DNA of 29,676 bases from Dactylosporangium aurantiacum (GTDB lineage Bacteria > Actinomycetota > Actinomycetes > Mycobacteriales > Micromonosporaceae), in assembly GCF_000716715.1 (NCBI RefSeq), contig NZ_JNYJ01000073.1, positions 1 to 29,676 of the forward strand, written 5' to 3'. Position 1 is the stretch's first letter. Every line of letters starts with the position of its first letter. The notes under the pieces were generated by a model. That model ran no database searches, was not told the origin of the DNA, and was given only the letters and a program-made list of their open reading frames with translations. Made by a program: the position numbers and the translations under genes. This document shows, piece by piece, positions 1 through 8,037 of the stretch.

Positions 1-1
1 C

Positions 2-90
2 ATGGGCGCAGTACTGGCTCGCGGCGGCGCCGGAGCGCAGCGGAGGTGACGGCGTGAGCGGGCCGGAGCGCAGCGGAGGTGACGGCGTGA
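2..90 (+). repeat. Junction element copy 1, right part, with duplicated RBS/start
   Basis: The core GCAGCGGAGGTGACGGC is followed by GTGA and occurs twice: a 29-bp unit at 29-57 is repeated at 62-90. Each copy carries a strong GGAGGTGA Shine-Dalgarno and a GTG start (54 and 87). The stretch from 2 on (ATGGGCGCAGT) matches the copy at 11702. The hairpin half of the element would lie just outside the window. The 33-bp period keeps the two starts in frame with each other. Confidence 0.8.
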
Positions 91-1526
91 CCGTCGTTCG
101 GGAGAACCCGGCGCGCACGGGTGAGGTCGTCGGGCGGGTCGTGGCGGTCACCCGCAACATCCCCGACCGGGTCGACGACGCCGTCCGCGCCGCGCACGCC
201 GCGTTCCGCCGGTGGTCCGCGACGCCGCTGCCGGACCGGCTCGCCGCGCTGCGCGCCGCCGCCGACGCGGTCGCCGGCGACCTCGAAGGGCTCGCCGTGC
301 TGCTCGCCCGGGAGATCGGCAAGCCGCTGCCCGACTGCCGGGGCGAGATCGGCTTCGCCGTACAGCACCTGCGGTGGGTGATCGAGCACGCGCCGGCCGC
401 GTACGCCGACCGGGAGCTCGACGACGCCGCGGGACGGCTGCTGCGGCTGCGCAAGCCGTACGGGGTCGTGGTCGCGGTCACCCCGTGGAACGCGCCGGTC
501 ATCCTCACCATGCTCAAGCTCGCCCCGGCGCTCGCCGCCGGCAACACCGTCCTGGTCAAACCGTCGCCGCTCGGCCCGCTCACCGTGGAGCGCGTGGTGC
601 GGCTGCTGCAGCAGCATTTGCCCAGCGCCGCCGTCAAGGTCCTGCACGGCCACGCCGACCTGGTCACGGCGCTGGTCACGCACCGCCTGGTGCGCAAGGT
701 CGCGTTCACCGGCGGCGAGGACGCCGGCCGGGCGATCGCCGCGGCCGCCGCGGACCGGCTGATCCCGTCGGTGCTGGAGCTCGGCGGCAACGACCCGGCG
801 GTGTTCCTGGACGACGCGCCGCTGGACGACGCGAGCATGGACCGGCTCGTCATGGCCAGCTTCGCCAGCGCCGGCCAGGTGTGCATGGCGGCGAAGCGGC
901 TGTACGTGCCGCGCGCCCGCGCGGGCGAGTTCGTCGAGGCGTACGTGGCCGCGGCGCAGCGCGTCCTCGTCGTCGGCGACCCCCTCGCCGCCGGGGTCAC
1001 GATGGGCCCGATGATCAGCGACGCCGCCCGGCGGCGGGCCCGCGACCTGACCCTCGCCGCCGGCGCCGAGCTGGTCGACCTCGGCCGCCGCGACGCCGGC
1101 TACGACGAGACCGCGGGCTACTTCCTGCCGCCGGTGCTCGTCGTGGACCCGCCGCAGGACGCGGCGGTGCTGCGCGAGGAGCAGTTCGCCCCGGTCGTGC
1201 CGGTCACCTTCTACGACGCCGAGGACCAGGCCCTGGCCATGGCCAACGACGACGACCTCGGCCTCGGCGCGTCGGTGTGGAGCGCCGACGAGGACCGGGC
1301 GTTCGCGTTCGCCCGCCGGCTGGAGGCCGGTTTCGCCTTCGTCAACACCCACAACCGCACCGGCATGTCGCTGCGCGCCCCGTTCGGCGGGGTGAAACGC
1401 TCCGGCTGGGGCCGCGAGTACGCGCAGGAGGGCCTCGCCGAGTACGCGCAGACCTGCGTCGTGCACGCCCCGGCCGCGTTCCGCGCCGGCGGCGCCGGCC
1501 TGCCGCCCACCGCGTACCCGTCGTGA
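87..1526 (+). CDS. NAD(P)-dependent aldehyde dehydrogenase
   Basis: Class I/II aldehyde dehydrogenase superfamily enzyme, oxidising an aldehyde to its acid in the cytoplasm. From the GTG at 87 it is 479 aa, the usual length. It shows the PWNAP segment (Asn135), Lys158 in the cofactor-binding stretch LVKPSP, the general base Glu231 in LELGGNDP, and the catalytic Cys266 in GQVCMAAKR. An in-frame GTG at 54 would add 11 residues made entirely of duplicated RBS element; both starts have a perfect GGAGGTGA, so the inner one is preferred because it begins just before the family's NPATGE-like segment. The element upstream suggests that this gene continues an operon beginning outside the window. Substrate unknown. 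If it serves the tetrapyrrole operon, a formyl group or phytol-derived aldehyde is conceivable, but that is inference. Confidence 0.93.
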   Translation: MTVVRENPARTGEVVGRVVAVTRNIPDRVDDAVRAAHAAFRRWSATPLPDRLAALRAAADAVAGDLEGLAVLLAREIGKPLPDCRGEIGFAVQHLRWVIEHAPAAYADRELDDAAGRLLRLRKPYGVVVAVTPWNAPVILTMLKLAPALAAGNTVLVKPSPLGPLTVERVVRLLQQHLPSAAVKVLHGHADLVTALVTHRLVRKVAFTGGEDAGRAIAAAAADRLIPSVLELGGNDPAVFLDDAPLDDASMDRLVMASFASAGQVCMAAKRLYVPRARAGEFVEAYVAAAQRVLVVGDPLAAGVTMGPMISDAARRRARDLTLAAGAELVDLGRRDAGYDETAGYFLPPVLVVDPPQDAAVLREEQFAPVVPVTFYDAEDQALAMANDDDLGLGASVWSADEDRAFAFARRLEAGFAFVNTHNRTGMSLRAPFGGVKRSGWGREYAQEGLAEYAQTCVVHAPAAFRAGGAGLPPTAYPS

Positions 1527-2690
1527 CCCCACCGGCTCACCACGCCCGCCGCCGTCCGAGCCGCCGCCGCCCGACCCGCCGCCGCTGTCCGACCCGCCGC
1601 CGCTGTCCGACCCGCCGCCGCCGCCGTCCGAGCCGCCGCCGCCACTGTCAGAGCCGCCGCCCTGGTCGGGACCGCCGCCCGGCCCACCGCCGTCGGGGAG
1701 GCCACCACCGGAGAGGCCGTCGCCCGACCCGCCGTCCGGCGAGCCGATGAGGGCGTCCGCGGCGGCGTTGCCGAAGCCCTCCAGGACGCCTTCGAAGGCG
1801 CCGCGGGTCCAGGCGGACGTCCAGCCCGCGCCGGTCGTGTCCGGGGCGCCGGCGTCGGGGTGGGCACGCAGCAGCCGCGCCGCCTGGCTGGTCCTGCCCT
1901 GACGCACCAGCAGGCCGGCCAGCATCGCCAGGGCCGCCGGGTCGCTCAGCCCGCTGCGCAGCAGCCGCTCCGCGTCGGCGGGACGGTTCCGGCGCAGCAG
2001 CGCCCGGGCGGCACGGCGCAGCTGCTCGGCGGTGTGCGGCTCCAGCGGCGCCCCGCCGAGCAGCCGGACCGCGGCCGCGTGCTCGGCGAGCGCTCGGTCC
2101 GCCGCGAAGCTCTCCGCCAGCAGCGCCGCGTGCCGCATCCGCTCGTGCGCGTCGCCGGGCAGCCGCGCCACCACCTCGGCCTGCAGCGGCGCGGCGGCGG
2201 CCGGCAGGTGGTCGTGCCGGGCGACCACGGCCCGCAGCTGCTCCAGCGTGCCGGACCCGGCGACCTGCCGGGCCAGCGCCCGCAGCTCCTCGTCGCGCCG
2301 CCCGATGCGCAGCAGGTCGATGAGCCGGTGCAGGTGCGGCAGGCTGCCGCCGGCGATCCCGTCGCGCAGCAGGCCCTCGCCCCGGGCCGGGTCGCGGCGG
2401 GCGATGTCCATGGCGACCCGGGCGTGCAGCTCGGGACCGGGGTGGCGGGCCAGCTCGTACCGCAGCCGCAACCCCCGCGGGTCGGCCCGCCGCGCACCGC
2501 GCAGGAGCGCGACGGCCCCGGCCGCGACGAGCAGGGCGCCGGCGACGCCGAGCGCGAGCGGGACGCCCCAGACCAGCCGGGCCGCGACGAGCAGCGCCGC
2601 CGGCGGCAGCAGCACCGCGGCCGCCCGCCCCGCCCACACGGCCAGCACCGCCGGCCACAGCGGCACCCCCAGGTACCCCCTCACACGCAT
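1527..2690 (-). CDS. Membrane-anchored helical-repeat protein with Gly/Ser/Asp-rich tail; 3' end unresolved
   Basis: Unrecognised family. From the ATG at 2690 the frame begins MRVRGYLGVPLWPAVLAVW, gives two hydrophobic segments in about the first 60 residues, then roughly 220 residues of amphipathic helices resembling TPR-type repeats (for example AEQLRRAARALLRRNRPADA and AALAMLAGLLVRQGRTSQ), and ends in a low-complexity tail of GGGSD units from about 1540 to 1700. The composition is clearly protein-like, unlike the Arg/Ala-rich other frames. The frame has no stop: past 1540 it runs antisense, codon-aligned with the aldehyde dehydrogenase, to the window edge, because that gene contains no TCA, TTA or CTA codon. 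The lower coordinate given is therefore only where coding character ends. A frameshift in the GGGSD tract, or a very long antisense overlap, would explain it. It lies 52 bp after the MFS gene, probably the same transcript. Confidence 0.7.
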
Positions 2691-2742
2691 GCCCCGATGA
2701 TGCCGGAGCCCGGCGGGCGCGCGGGTCCCGCGGCGGTGGGCG

Positions 2743-4140
2743 TCAGCGGGTGCGGCGGGCGATGACGACGTCGGTGACGGCGGCCGCCAGGGCCAGGCCG
2801 AGGAAGGCGATCGCGACCATGAGCGCCATCTCGAACGCGGCGGCCCAGTCGCCGGAGGTGACGGTGAGGCGGGCGAAGAACACCGCGCCGATCGCGGCGA
2901 TGCCGAAGGCGGCGCCGACGCGCTGGGCGGTCTGCACGACGCCGGCGGCGCTGCCGGAGCGGTCGACCGGGACGTCGGCGAGGGTGAGGGTCTGGTTCGG
3001 GGTGATGACCAGACCGCTGCCGAGGCCCGCGACGAGCAGCGGCGCGGTGAGCACCCAGGGCGAGACCCCGGCGTGCAGCACGACGAAGATCCCGGTCAGG
3101 CCGGCCAGGACGACCGACAGCCCGGCGACCACGAGGGGCCGGCCGAACCGGTCGACGACCCGGCCGCCCGCGAACGCCGCCAGGGCGGAGCCGAGCGCGA
3201 ACGGGGTGATCGCCAGGCCCGCCTCGAGCGCGGTGAAGTGCTGGCCGCGCTGCAGGTACAGGGTGAGGATGAAGAAGTTCGCGGTGAACCCGGCGAAGTA
3301 CACCAGCACGACGGCGGTGCCGAGCGCGTAGGAGCGCCGGCGGAACAGCTGCAGGTCCGCCAGCGGCACGCCCGGGTAGCGCAGCTCCCACCAGACGAAA
3401 CCGGCGAGCGTCAGGGTGCCGGTGCCCAGCAGGTACCAGTGCCGCTGCTCGATGAGGGGCAGCAGGATCTGCACCACGGCGAGGCCGAGCAGCAGCACGC
3501 CGACCGGGTCCAGGCTCTCCCGGCGGCGGCGTTCGGCGGGGCGCCGCGGGATGAGCCGCCACCCGAGCACGGCGGCGGCCAGGCCGACCGGCAGGTTGAT
3601 GTAGAAGACCCAGCGCCAGCCGTTCTCGTGCCCGGCGACCTGGATGATCACCCCGCCGAGCAGCGGCCCGGCGGCGGTGGCGATACCGATGACCGCGCCG
3701 AGCAGGCCGAACGGGCGGGCCCGCTCCGCCGGCGGGTACAGCCGCTGGATGAGGCCGGTCACCTGCGGGTTCACCACGCCCGCGAACGCGCCCTGCACGA
3801 GCCGGGCGGTGACCAGCCACGCCTCGCTCTGCGCCGCCCCGGCCGCGGCGCTGGCGGCGGTGAAGCCCAGCAGCCCGGCGACGAAGACGGGCCGGATCCC
3901 GCGGGCGTCGCCGAACCGGCCGGCGGGCACCAGCAGCAGGCCGAACGTCAGCGCGTACCCGGACAGCACCCACTGCAGCCCGCTGGCCCCGATGCGCAGA
4001 CCCGCCTGCATCGACGGGATGGCAACGTTGACGATGCTGACGTCCAGCAGCGTCATGAACGCCGCGACGAGCGCGACGCCGAGCGCCCGGCCCCGCATCC
4101 GGTGGCGCTCAGGCGGGGTCGTGGACAGCTCGGCCGGCAT
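2743..4140 (-). CDS. MFS exporter, DHA2 (EmrB/QacA) family, about 14 membrane segments
   Basis: A 465-aa polytopic membrane protein. The first membrane segment carries LLDVSIVNVAIPSMQ, the motif typical of drug:H+ antiporter-2 transporters; the loop GRFGDARGIRP matches MFS motif A, and AVIGIATAAGPLLGGVI matches motif C of antiporters. The length fits a 14-segment family. It is likely to export an organic, often hydrophobic compound by proton exchange. The start ATG at 4140 follows CTGAGGCG. The gene lies 30 bp downstream of the Dabb gene and shares its promoter, which overlaps the operator facing the tetrapyrrole-type operon. An export role for an intermediate or toxic product of that operon is a reasonable inference; the substrate cannot be read from sequence. 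Confidence 0.93.
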   Translation of the reverse strand: MPAELSTTPPERHRMRGRALGVALVAAFMTLLDVSIVNVAIPSMQAGLRIGASGLQWVLSGYALTFGLLLVPAGRFGDARGIRPVFVAGLLGFTAASAAAGAAQSEAWLVTARLVQGAFAGVVNPQVTGLIQRLYPPAERARPFGLLGAVIGIATAAGPLLGGVIIQVAGHENGWRWVFYINLPVGLAAAVLGWRLIPRRPAERRRRESLDPVGVLLLGLAVVQILLPLIEQRHWYLLGTGTLTLAGFVWWELRYPGVPLADLQLFRRRSYALGTAVVLVYFAGFTANFFILTLYLQRGQHFTALEAGLAITPFALGSALAAFAGGRVVDRFGRPLVVAGLSVVLAGLTGIFVVLHAGVSPWVLTAPLLVAGLGSGLVITPNQTLTLADVPVDRSGSAAGVVQTAQRVGAAFGIAAIGAVFFARLTVTSGDWAAAFEMALMVAIAFLGLALAAAVTDVVIARRTR

Positions 4141-4170
4141 CGCCTCAGGTATTGCCCGGCCGGCGCCGGT

Positions 4171-4476
4171 TCATGCCTGGGGTGACGGACCGCTCAGGTA
4201 GTCGACCACGGTCCGCGCGGCGAGGCGGGGGCGCAGCCAGCGGGCGAGCTCCAGGTGCGCCTCGTGCGACTGGTAGCCCAGCAGGCCGGCCGCGTCGTCG
4301 TGGGTGGTGATCAGGCAAAGGTCGCCGGACACGTCGCTGTGCACCGTGTCCAGGCCGACCAGCAGGGAACGGACCTGTGGCACCACGCCGGCGAGGCCCT
4401 CCAGGAGTTCCTTGGCCTTCGGCGCGTCGGCCGGATCCGTGAACTTCATGACGACGACATGGGTCAGCACCACCAT
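4171..4476 (-). CDS. Dabb (dimeric alpha-beta barrel) domain protein
   Basis: A small 101-aa protein starting MVVLTHVVVMKF, with the strand-helix pattern of the stress-responsive Dabb family and its conserved YxxHxxH-like segment (YQSHEAHLEL) near residues 68-77. Members form dimeric ferredoxin-like barrels and include cyclases and proteins of unknown role. The start at 4476 is set by the purine-rich GAAAGAGAGG in front of it; longer upstream readings have no such site. It is the first gene of the leftward unit, transcribed divergently from the amidase gene at 4555, with the palindromic operator between them. The same fold class contains haem-handling enzymes, but no haem ligand motif is evident here, so its function is left open. 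Confidence 0.85.
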   Translation of the reverse strand: MVVLTHVVVMKFTDPADAPKAKELLEGLAGVVPQVRSLLVGLDTVHSDVSGDLCLITTHDDAAGLLGYQSHEAHLELARWLRPRLAARTVVDYLSGPSPQA

Positions 4477-4498
4477 CGGCCTCTCTTTCGCCGGATCG

Positions 4499-4531
4499 CG
4501 TGGCGAGTGTATGTTCGGGAAACACTGTTCC
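4499..4531 (-). promoter_or_regulatory. Putative promoter of the Dabb-MFS unit
   Basis: Reading leftward, TACACT (4506-4511) fits the actinobacterial -10 pattern TANNNT and lies about 30 bp before the Dabb start. The expected -35 position falls on the right arm of the palindrome at 4519-4531, so a repressor bound there would block this promoter. No good -35 hexamer is visible. Confidence 0.4.
4519..4531. promoter_or_regulatory. Operator-like inverted repeat, site 1 (GAAACACTGTTCC)
   Basis: A 5-3-5 inverted repeat with one mismatch between its arms, in the 78-bp divergent intergenic region. It matches the site at 6186-6198 in 12 of 13 positions. The AT-rich arms stand out in this very GC-rich sequence. 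The form is typical of TetR- or MarR-type operators, but no regulator gene is in the window. Confidence 0.6.
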
Positions 4532-4554
4532 GCTAGAGGAACCAGGAGGCCCTC

Positions 4555-6168
4555 GTGAGGGTTGCCGCTGTCCAGTTCGCCGTCGGTCAGGACGTGTCCG
4601 CGAACCTCGCGAGCTGCCTGCGGATGATCGACCAGGCCGCCGCCGAGGGCGCGGAGCTGGTGGTCCTGCCGGAATTCTGCAACCACCTGTCGTGGTACGA
4701 CGACCGCGACCATGCCCGGCGCATGGCCTGCCGGCTCGGCGACGCGTTCCTGACCGCGGTCGCGGACCGGGCGGCGCACCACGGCGTGCACGTCAAGATC
4801 AACGTCACGCTCGCCCGCGACGACGGCCGGACCACCGGCACCAACCTGCTCTTCGGCCCGTCCGGCGAGCTGCTCGGGCAGAGCGACAAGCAGACCCTGA
4901 TGGGCAGCGAGAACGACCACCTGCACCGGGGGAGCGAGAACGGCCCGGTCGTGCCCACCGCGTTCGGTACCGTCGGCATGTATGCCTGCATGGAGGGCGT
5001 CGCGCCGGAGGTGGCCCGCGGTCTCGCGCTGCGCGGGGCGCAGGTGCTGCTCAACAGCCTCAACTCGTTCGCCACGGACGAGGCGAGCCTGCACATCCCG
5101 GTGCGGGCGGCGGAGAACCGGGTCTGGGTGGTGGCGGCCAACAAGGTCGGCCCGCTGCTGCCGGACGACAAGCTCGAGACGATCAGCGCCGGGCTCAAGG
5201 TGCCGCCGCAGTGGCTGCACGGCGCCGGGGAGAGCCAGATCGTGGCGCCGGACGGCACCGTGGTGGCGAAGGGTCCGCGCACCGGCGAGGCCGTGGTGGT
5301 CGCCGACATCGACCCCGCCGCCGCCCTCGACAAGCGCCGGCCCGACGGCACCGACCGGTTCGCCGCCCGCCGCGGCCCGCTCTACGCGGCGATCGGCCGC
5401 CCGCCGCAGGCCCCCACCCGCCCGCCGGCCGCCGAGTCGCTGCGGGCCGCCATGGTACGGGCGACGACGCCGGACGCGCTGCGGCGCCACACGCGCGACG
5501 TGCTGGCCGCCGGCGCGACCCTGCTGGTCCTGCCCGAGCTGGCGGAGCCCTGGGTGGTGCCGGCGATGCGCGAGCTGCTCGACGGCACCGACGCGGTCGC
5601 GGTGACCAGCGTCCTGGAGGGCGGCGCGCACACCGGCGTGGTGGCGTCCGGCACCGGGATCGTCGGCCGGCAGCCGCAGCTGCACCCGGTCGCGCGGCTG
5701 GCCGCCGACGTCAGCCGGCACGGCGACGGCCTCGCCACGTTCGACCTGCCGTGGGGGCGCCTGGCGGTGGTCGTCGGCGACGACGCCATCTATCCGGAGG
5801 TGTTCCGGCTGGCCGCGATCGCCGGCGTGGACGTGGTGGCCGTGCCGTTCACCCCGGCCGAGGACTGGGAGCTGGCGCTGGGGCTGCCGGAGCGGGCCGC
5901 GGAGAACCGGCTCAACATCGTCGCCGCGACACCGCCGGGCGTGCCCGCCGCCTTCTACGCGCTGAGCCCCGACTTCACGCTGTGGACCGCCTGGGAGGGC
6001 CCGTTCACGGGCCGGATCAGCCACCCCGTCGTCACCGGCGTCGCGGCCGACGCGCCCGCGGCCACCGCGGTGCTCGCGCCGGCGCAGAGCCGCAACAAGC
6101 TCGTGTCGCGCGGCACCGACCTGCTCGACGGCCGGCCGTGGCAGCTCGTCGACGCGCTGACCCGTTGA
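4555..6168 (+). CDS. Tandem carbon-nitrogen hydrolase (nitrilase-fold amidase), second half inactive
   Basis: A 537-aa fusion of two nitrilase-superfamily domains. The first (about residues 1-285) has the catalytic set Glu40 (VVLPEF), Lys112 (DKQTL) and Cys145 (ACMEGVAPE), so it should hydrolyse a C-N bond, usually an amide. The second (about 293-537) keeps Glu328 (LLVLPEL) but shows no matching Lys, and GDDAIYPE carries Gly408 where the catalytic Cys belongs, so it looks like a dead structural copy. The GTG start follows CAGGAGG. It is the first gene of the rightward operon, directly downstream of the operator. In a tetrapyrrole-breakdown setting it could open a lactam, an imide-derived amide or a side-chain amide; that is inference. 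The protein has no signal peptide and should be cytoplasmic. Confidence 0.88.
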   Translation: MRVAAVQFAVGQDVSANLASCLRMIDQAAAEGAELVVLPEFCNHLSWYDDRDHARRMACRLGDAFLTAVADRAAHHGVHVKINVTLARDDGRTTGTNLLFGPSGELLGQSDKQTLMGSENDHLHRGSENGPVVPTAFGTVGMYACMEGVAPEVARGLALRGAQVLLNSLNSFATDEASLHIPVRAAENRVWVVAANKVGPLLPDDKLETISAGLKVPPQWLHGAGESQIVAPDGTVVAKGPRTGEAVVVADIDPAAALDKRRPDGTDRFAARRGPLYAAIGRPPQAPTRPPAAESLRAAMVRATTPDALRRHTRDVLAAGATLLVLPELAEPWVVPAMRELLDGTDAVAVTSVLEGGAHTGVVASGTGIVGRQPQLHPVARLAADVSRHGDGLATFDLPWGRLAVVVGDDAIYPEVFRLAAIAGVDVVAVPFTPAEDWELALGLPERAAENRLNIVAATPPGVPAAFYALSPDFTLWTAWEGPFTGRISHPVVTGVAADAPAATAVLAPAQSRNKLVSRGTDLLDGRPWQLVDALTR

Positions 6169-6198
6169 CATCCGTTACCCGTAGCGAAACACTGTTTC
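6165..6198 (+). promoter_or_regulatory. Internal promoter with operator palindrome (site 2)
   Basis: A consensus -35 hexamer TTGACA (6165-6170) overlaps the stop codon of the amidase gene. A weak -10 candidate AACACT follows 17 bp later and lies inside the palindrome GAAACACTGTTTC (6186-6198), whose 5-bp arms are perfect. This would let the remaining genes be transcribed separately under the same repressor as the divergent promoter. Confidence 0.5.
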
Positions 6199-6230
6199 CA
6201 TTGCTGCGGCACGACTTGGAGAGTGAGCGC

Positions 6231-7031
6231 GTGGAGGAAACCGTCCAGCACGTCGAGGAGATGCTCGACGCCTCGCCCGTCATCGACGTCCACCACACCT
6301 TCGCACAGTTCCAGCAGCTCCTGACGGATCTCAAGGCCAAGATCGACGCGAGGTTCGCCACCACGCGCGACCCGTCGACGGACATCCTGGAGCAGTACGG
6401 GACGTATCCCGAGGGACCCGGCGGCCGGGTGGCCGCCTACAGCGGGCCGGAGGTCGACTGGATGGTGCACTCGTGGCTGGGCGACCCGGCGCGCAGCTTC
6501 GTGAACCTGCACCTGACCTGCTGGCTCGGCCCGCAGGTCCGGGTGCCGCACCTCGGCATCGCGCTGCTGTGCTGGCCCGGCGGCTGGTTCTACACCGACT
6601 ACCTCCCGCGCACCGACATCGTCGTGGACGGCGACTACTTCGACCGCTACTATGCCCCCGCCAACGACGACTGGCTGGCGCACAAGGCCGACCCGGAGTT
6701 CGCCTGGTTCACCAGCCGGGCCGCGTTCATCCGCGCCTCGTTGTCCCCCAACGCCTACGTGTACTCCTTCGAGCGCACCGAACGGAACCTGGCGGTCGTC
6801 AGCGACGTGCTGCACGCCCGGGTCGACCGGTGGCTCGAATGGGTCGACGAGGCCCCGGCGGTGCCGGAGGCGGAGCGCGCCGCGCTGCGCGAGCGGGACC
6901 TCGCCACCCGGCGCAACATCGCCGAGCGCGACCCGGCCAACGTGATGGGCGTGCGGTACTTCGGCGAGGAGACCACCGAGCGTCTCGTGCGCGCCCTGTG
7001 GGGCGGCGACCGCGAACTGCCCCGCCCGTGA
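6231..7031 (+). CDS. Red chlorophyll catabolite reductase-like protein (first copy)
   Basis: A 266-aa soluble protein resembling RCC reductase and the ferredoxin-dependent bilin reductase fold. The supporting pattern, compared from memory with plant RCCR, is an N-terminal helix, the segment VDWMVHSWLGD, a beta-rich middle, then DYLPRTDIVVDGDYFDRYY, FTSRAAFIRASLSPNAYVYS and a WLEWVDEA helix near residue 205. Plant enzymes of this group reduce an open-chain tetrapyrrole using ferredoxin and have no bound cofactor. The GTG start at 6231 is chosen because GGAGAG lies 7 bp before it; upstream in-frame codons overlap the promoter and operator. The stop lies in the left arm of the hairpin at 7028. 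No dinucleotide-binding or metal motif is seen. An unknown alpha/beta protein remains possible. Confidence 0.68.
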   Translation: MEETVQHVEEMLDASPVIDVHHTFAQFQQLLTDLKAKIDARFATTRDPSTDILEQYGTYPEGPGGRVAAYSGPEVDWMVHSWLGDPARSFVNLHLTCWLGPQVRVPHLGIALLCWPGGWFYTDYLPRTDIVVDGDYFDRYYAPANDDWLAHKADPEFAWFTSRAAFIRASLSPNAYVYSFERTERNLAVVSDVLHARVDRWLEWVDEAPAVPEAERAALRERDLATRRNIAERDPANVMGVRYFGEETTERLVRALWGGDRELPRP

Positions 7032-7063
7032 CCGGCACGGTCGGTGCGGAGGTGACGGCGTGA
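7028..7063 (+). repeat. Junction element copy 2 (short form)
   Basis: A short hairpin GACCG-GCA-CGGTC is followed by GCGGAGGTGACGGC and the GTG start of the next gene. The stop codon of the previous gene is the TGA in the left arm. It is a reduced version of the copies at 11667 and 22645. Confidence 0.65.
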
Positions 7064-8028
7064 CGCGTTCCACGATCCGCTCGCTGTGGTCCGCCGTCAC
7101 GATCCCCGGCGCCGAGGCCCCCTATGCCACCGCGCACCTGAAGGTGCACTACCCGGCGCTGGTCACCGGGTCGGACGCGGAACGGCTCAGCGGCGTCTTC
7201 CAGGCCGACCCGGCCGGCGGGCCGTACCCGGTGGTGCTCGTACTCAGCGGCGTCAACGTCGGCCAGGACGCCTACCGCTGGCTCGCCGTCGAGCTGGCCC
7301 GGCAGGGCTTCGCCGCGGTCACCTACGACTGGGTCGGCCCCCTGTTCGCCGGCCAGGTCGGCATCACACCCGGCGTCGACCTCGCCCTGGCCCGGCCCGG
7401 CACGTACGGCGACGGCCCCACCTGCCAGGCGATCGAGCCGGTCCTGCGGCGGCTCGCCGCGCTGCACGCCGACGGCCCGCTGCGCGGCGCGCTCGACCTG
7501 GACCGGGTGGCGCTGTTCGGCCACTCGGCCGGCGGCACCGTGGCGCTGCAGTCCGGTCGGTTCTTCCCGCAGGTGCGGGCGGTCGCCACCTACGGCGCGC
7601 ACACCATGGTCTCCACGATGCTCGGCTGGCCGGCCGGCACCGTCGCGGAGGCACTGGTCGACTCGCCGGTGCTGTTGCTGGCCGGCGCCGAGGACGGCGT
7701 CATCGCCGCCTCCGCCGACCGGTACGGCGCCGCCGGCGGCGACCCGCACGACCCGGTCAGCCGCACCTTCGACGAGGCACTCAAGGACCGCGCCGGCGCG
7801 CACGTCCTGGCGACCGTGGCCGGGGCCAACCACTTCAGCGTCGTGGAGCCCGCCGACCCGACCGCGGCCCGCTCGTTCCTCGACCGGCCGTCCACCGTCG
7901 GCGGCTCCACGGCCCGCGGCGTCATCGCCGGCCTGCTGTCCGCGTTCCTGCGCACCCACCTGTGCGGCGGCGACCCCGCCGCCCTCGACACGTTCCCCCC
8001 GGACCTGGTGTCCGTCCGGCGCCGCTAG
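7060..8028 (+). CDS. Alpha/beta hydrolase, chlorophyllase/dienelactone-hydrolase-like
   Basis: A 322-aa serine hydrolase. The nucleophile elbow is GHSAGG with Ser156; the probable triad partners are Asp212 (GAEDGV) and His258 (GANHFS). The segment YPVVLVLSGVNVGQDAYRWL followed by LARQGFAAVTYD resembles the chlorophyllase and dienelactone-hydrolase group, in which the loop after the first strand binds the oxyanion; here it reads LSGVN instead of the usual HG. No signal peptide. Start GTG with GGAGGTGA inside the junction element. Chlorophyllases cleave the phytyl ester of chlorophyll; a phytyl or methyl ester of a tetrapyrrole would fit the neighbourhood, but a general esterase is equally compatible with the motifs alone. 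Confidence 0.8.
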   Translation: MTRSTIRSLWSAVTIPGAEAPYATAHLKVHYPALVTGSDAERLSGVFQADPAGGPYPVVLVLSGVNVGQDAYRWLAVELARQGFAAVTYDWVGPLFAGQVGITPGVDLALARPGTYGDGPTCQAIEPVLRRLAALHADGPLRGALDLDRVALFGHSAGGTVALQSGRFFPQVRAVATYGAHTMVSTMLGWPAGTVAEALVDSPVLLLAGAEDGVIAASADRYGAAGGDPHDPVSRTFDEALKDRAGAHVLATVAGANHFSVVEPADPTAARSFLDRPSTVGGSTARGVIAGLLSAFLRTHLCGGDPAALDTFPPDLVSVRRR

Positions 8029-8037
8029 GAGCCTCGC

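Noticed and set aside
212..1750. Long open frames overlapping the aldehyde dehydrogenase
   Set aside because: Arg/Ala/Gly/Pro-rich translations typical of wrong frames in very GC-rich DNA; the dehydrogenase frame has all family motifs.
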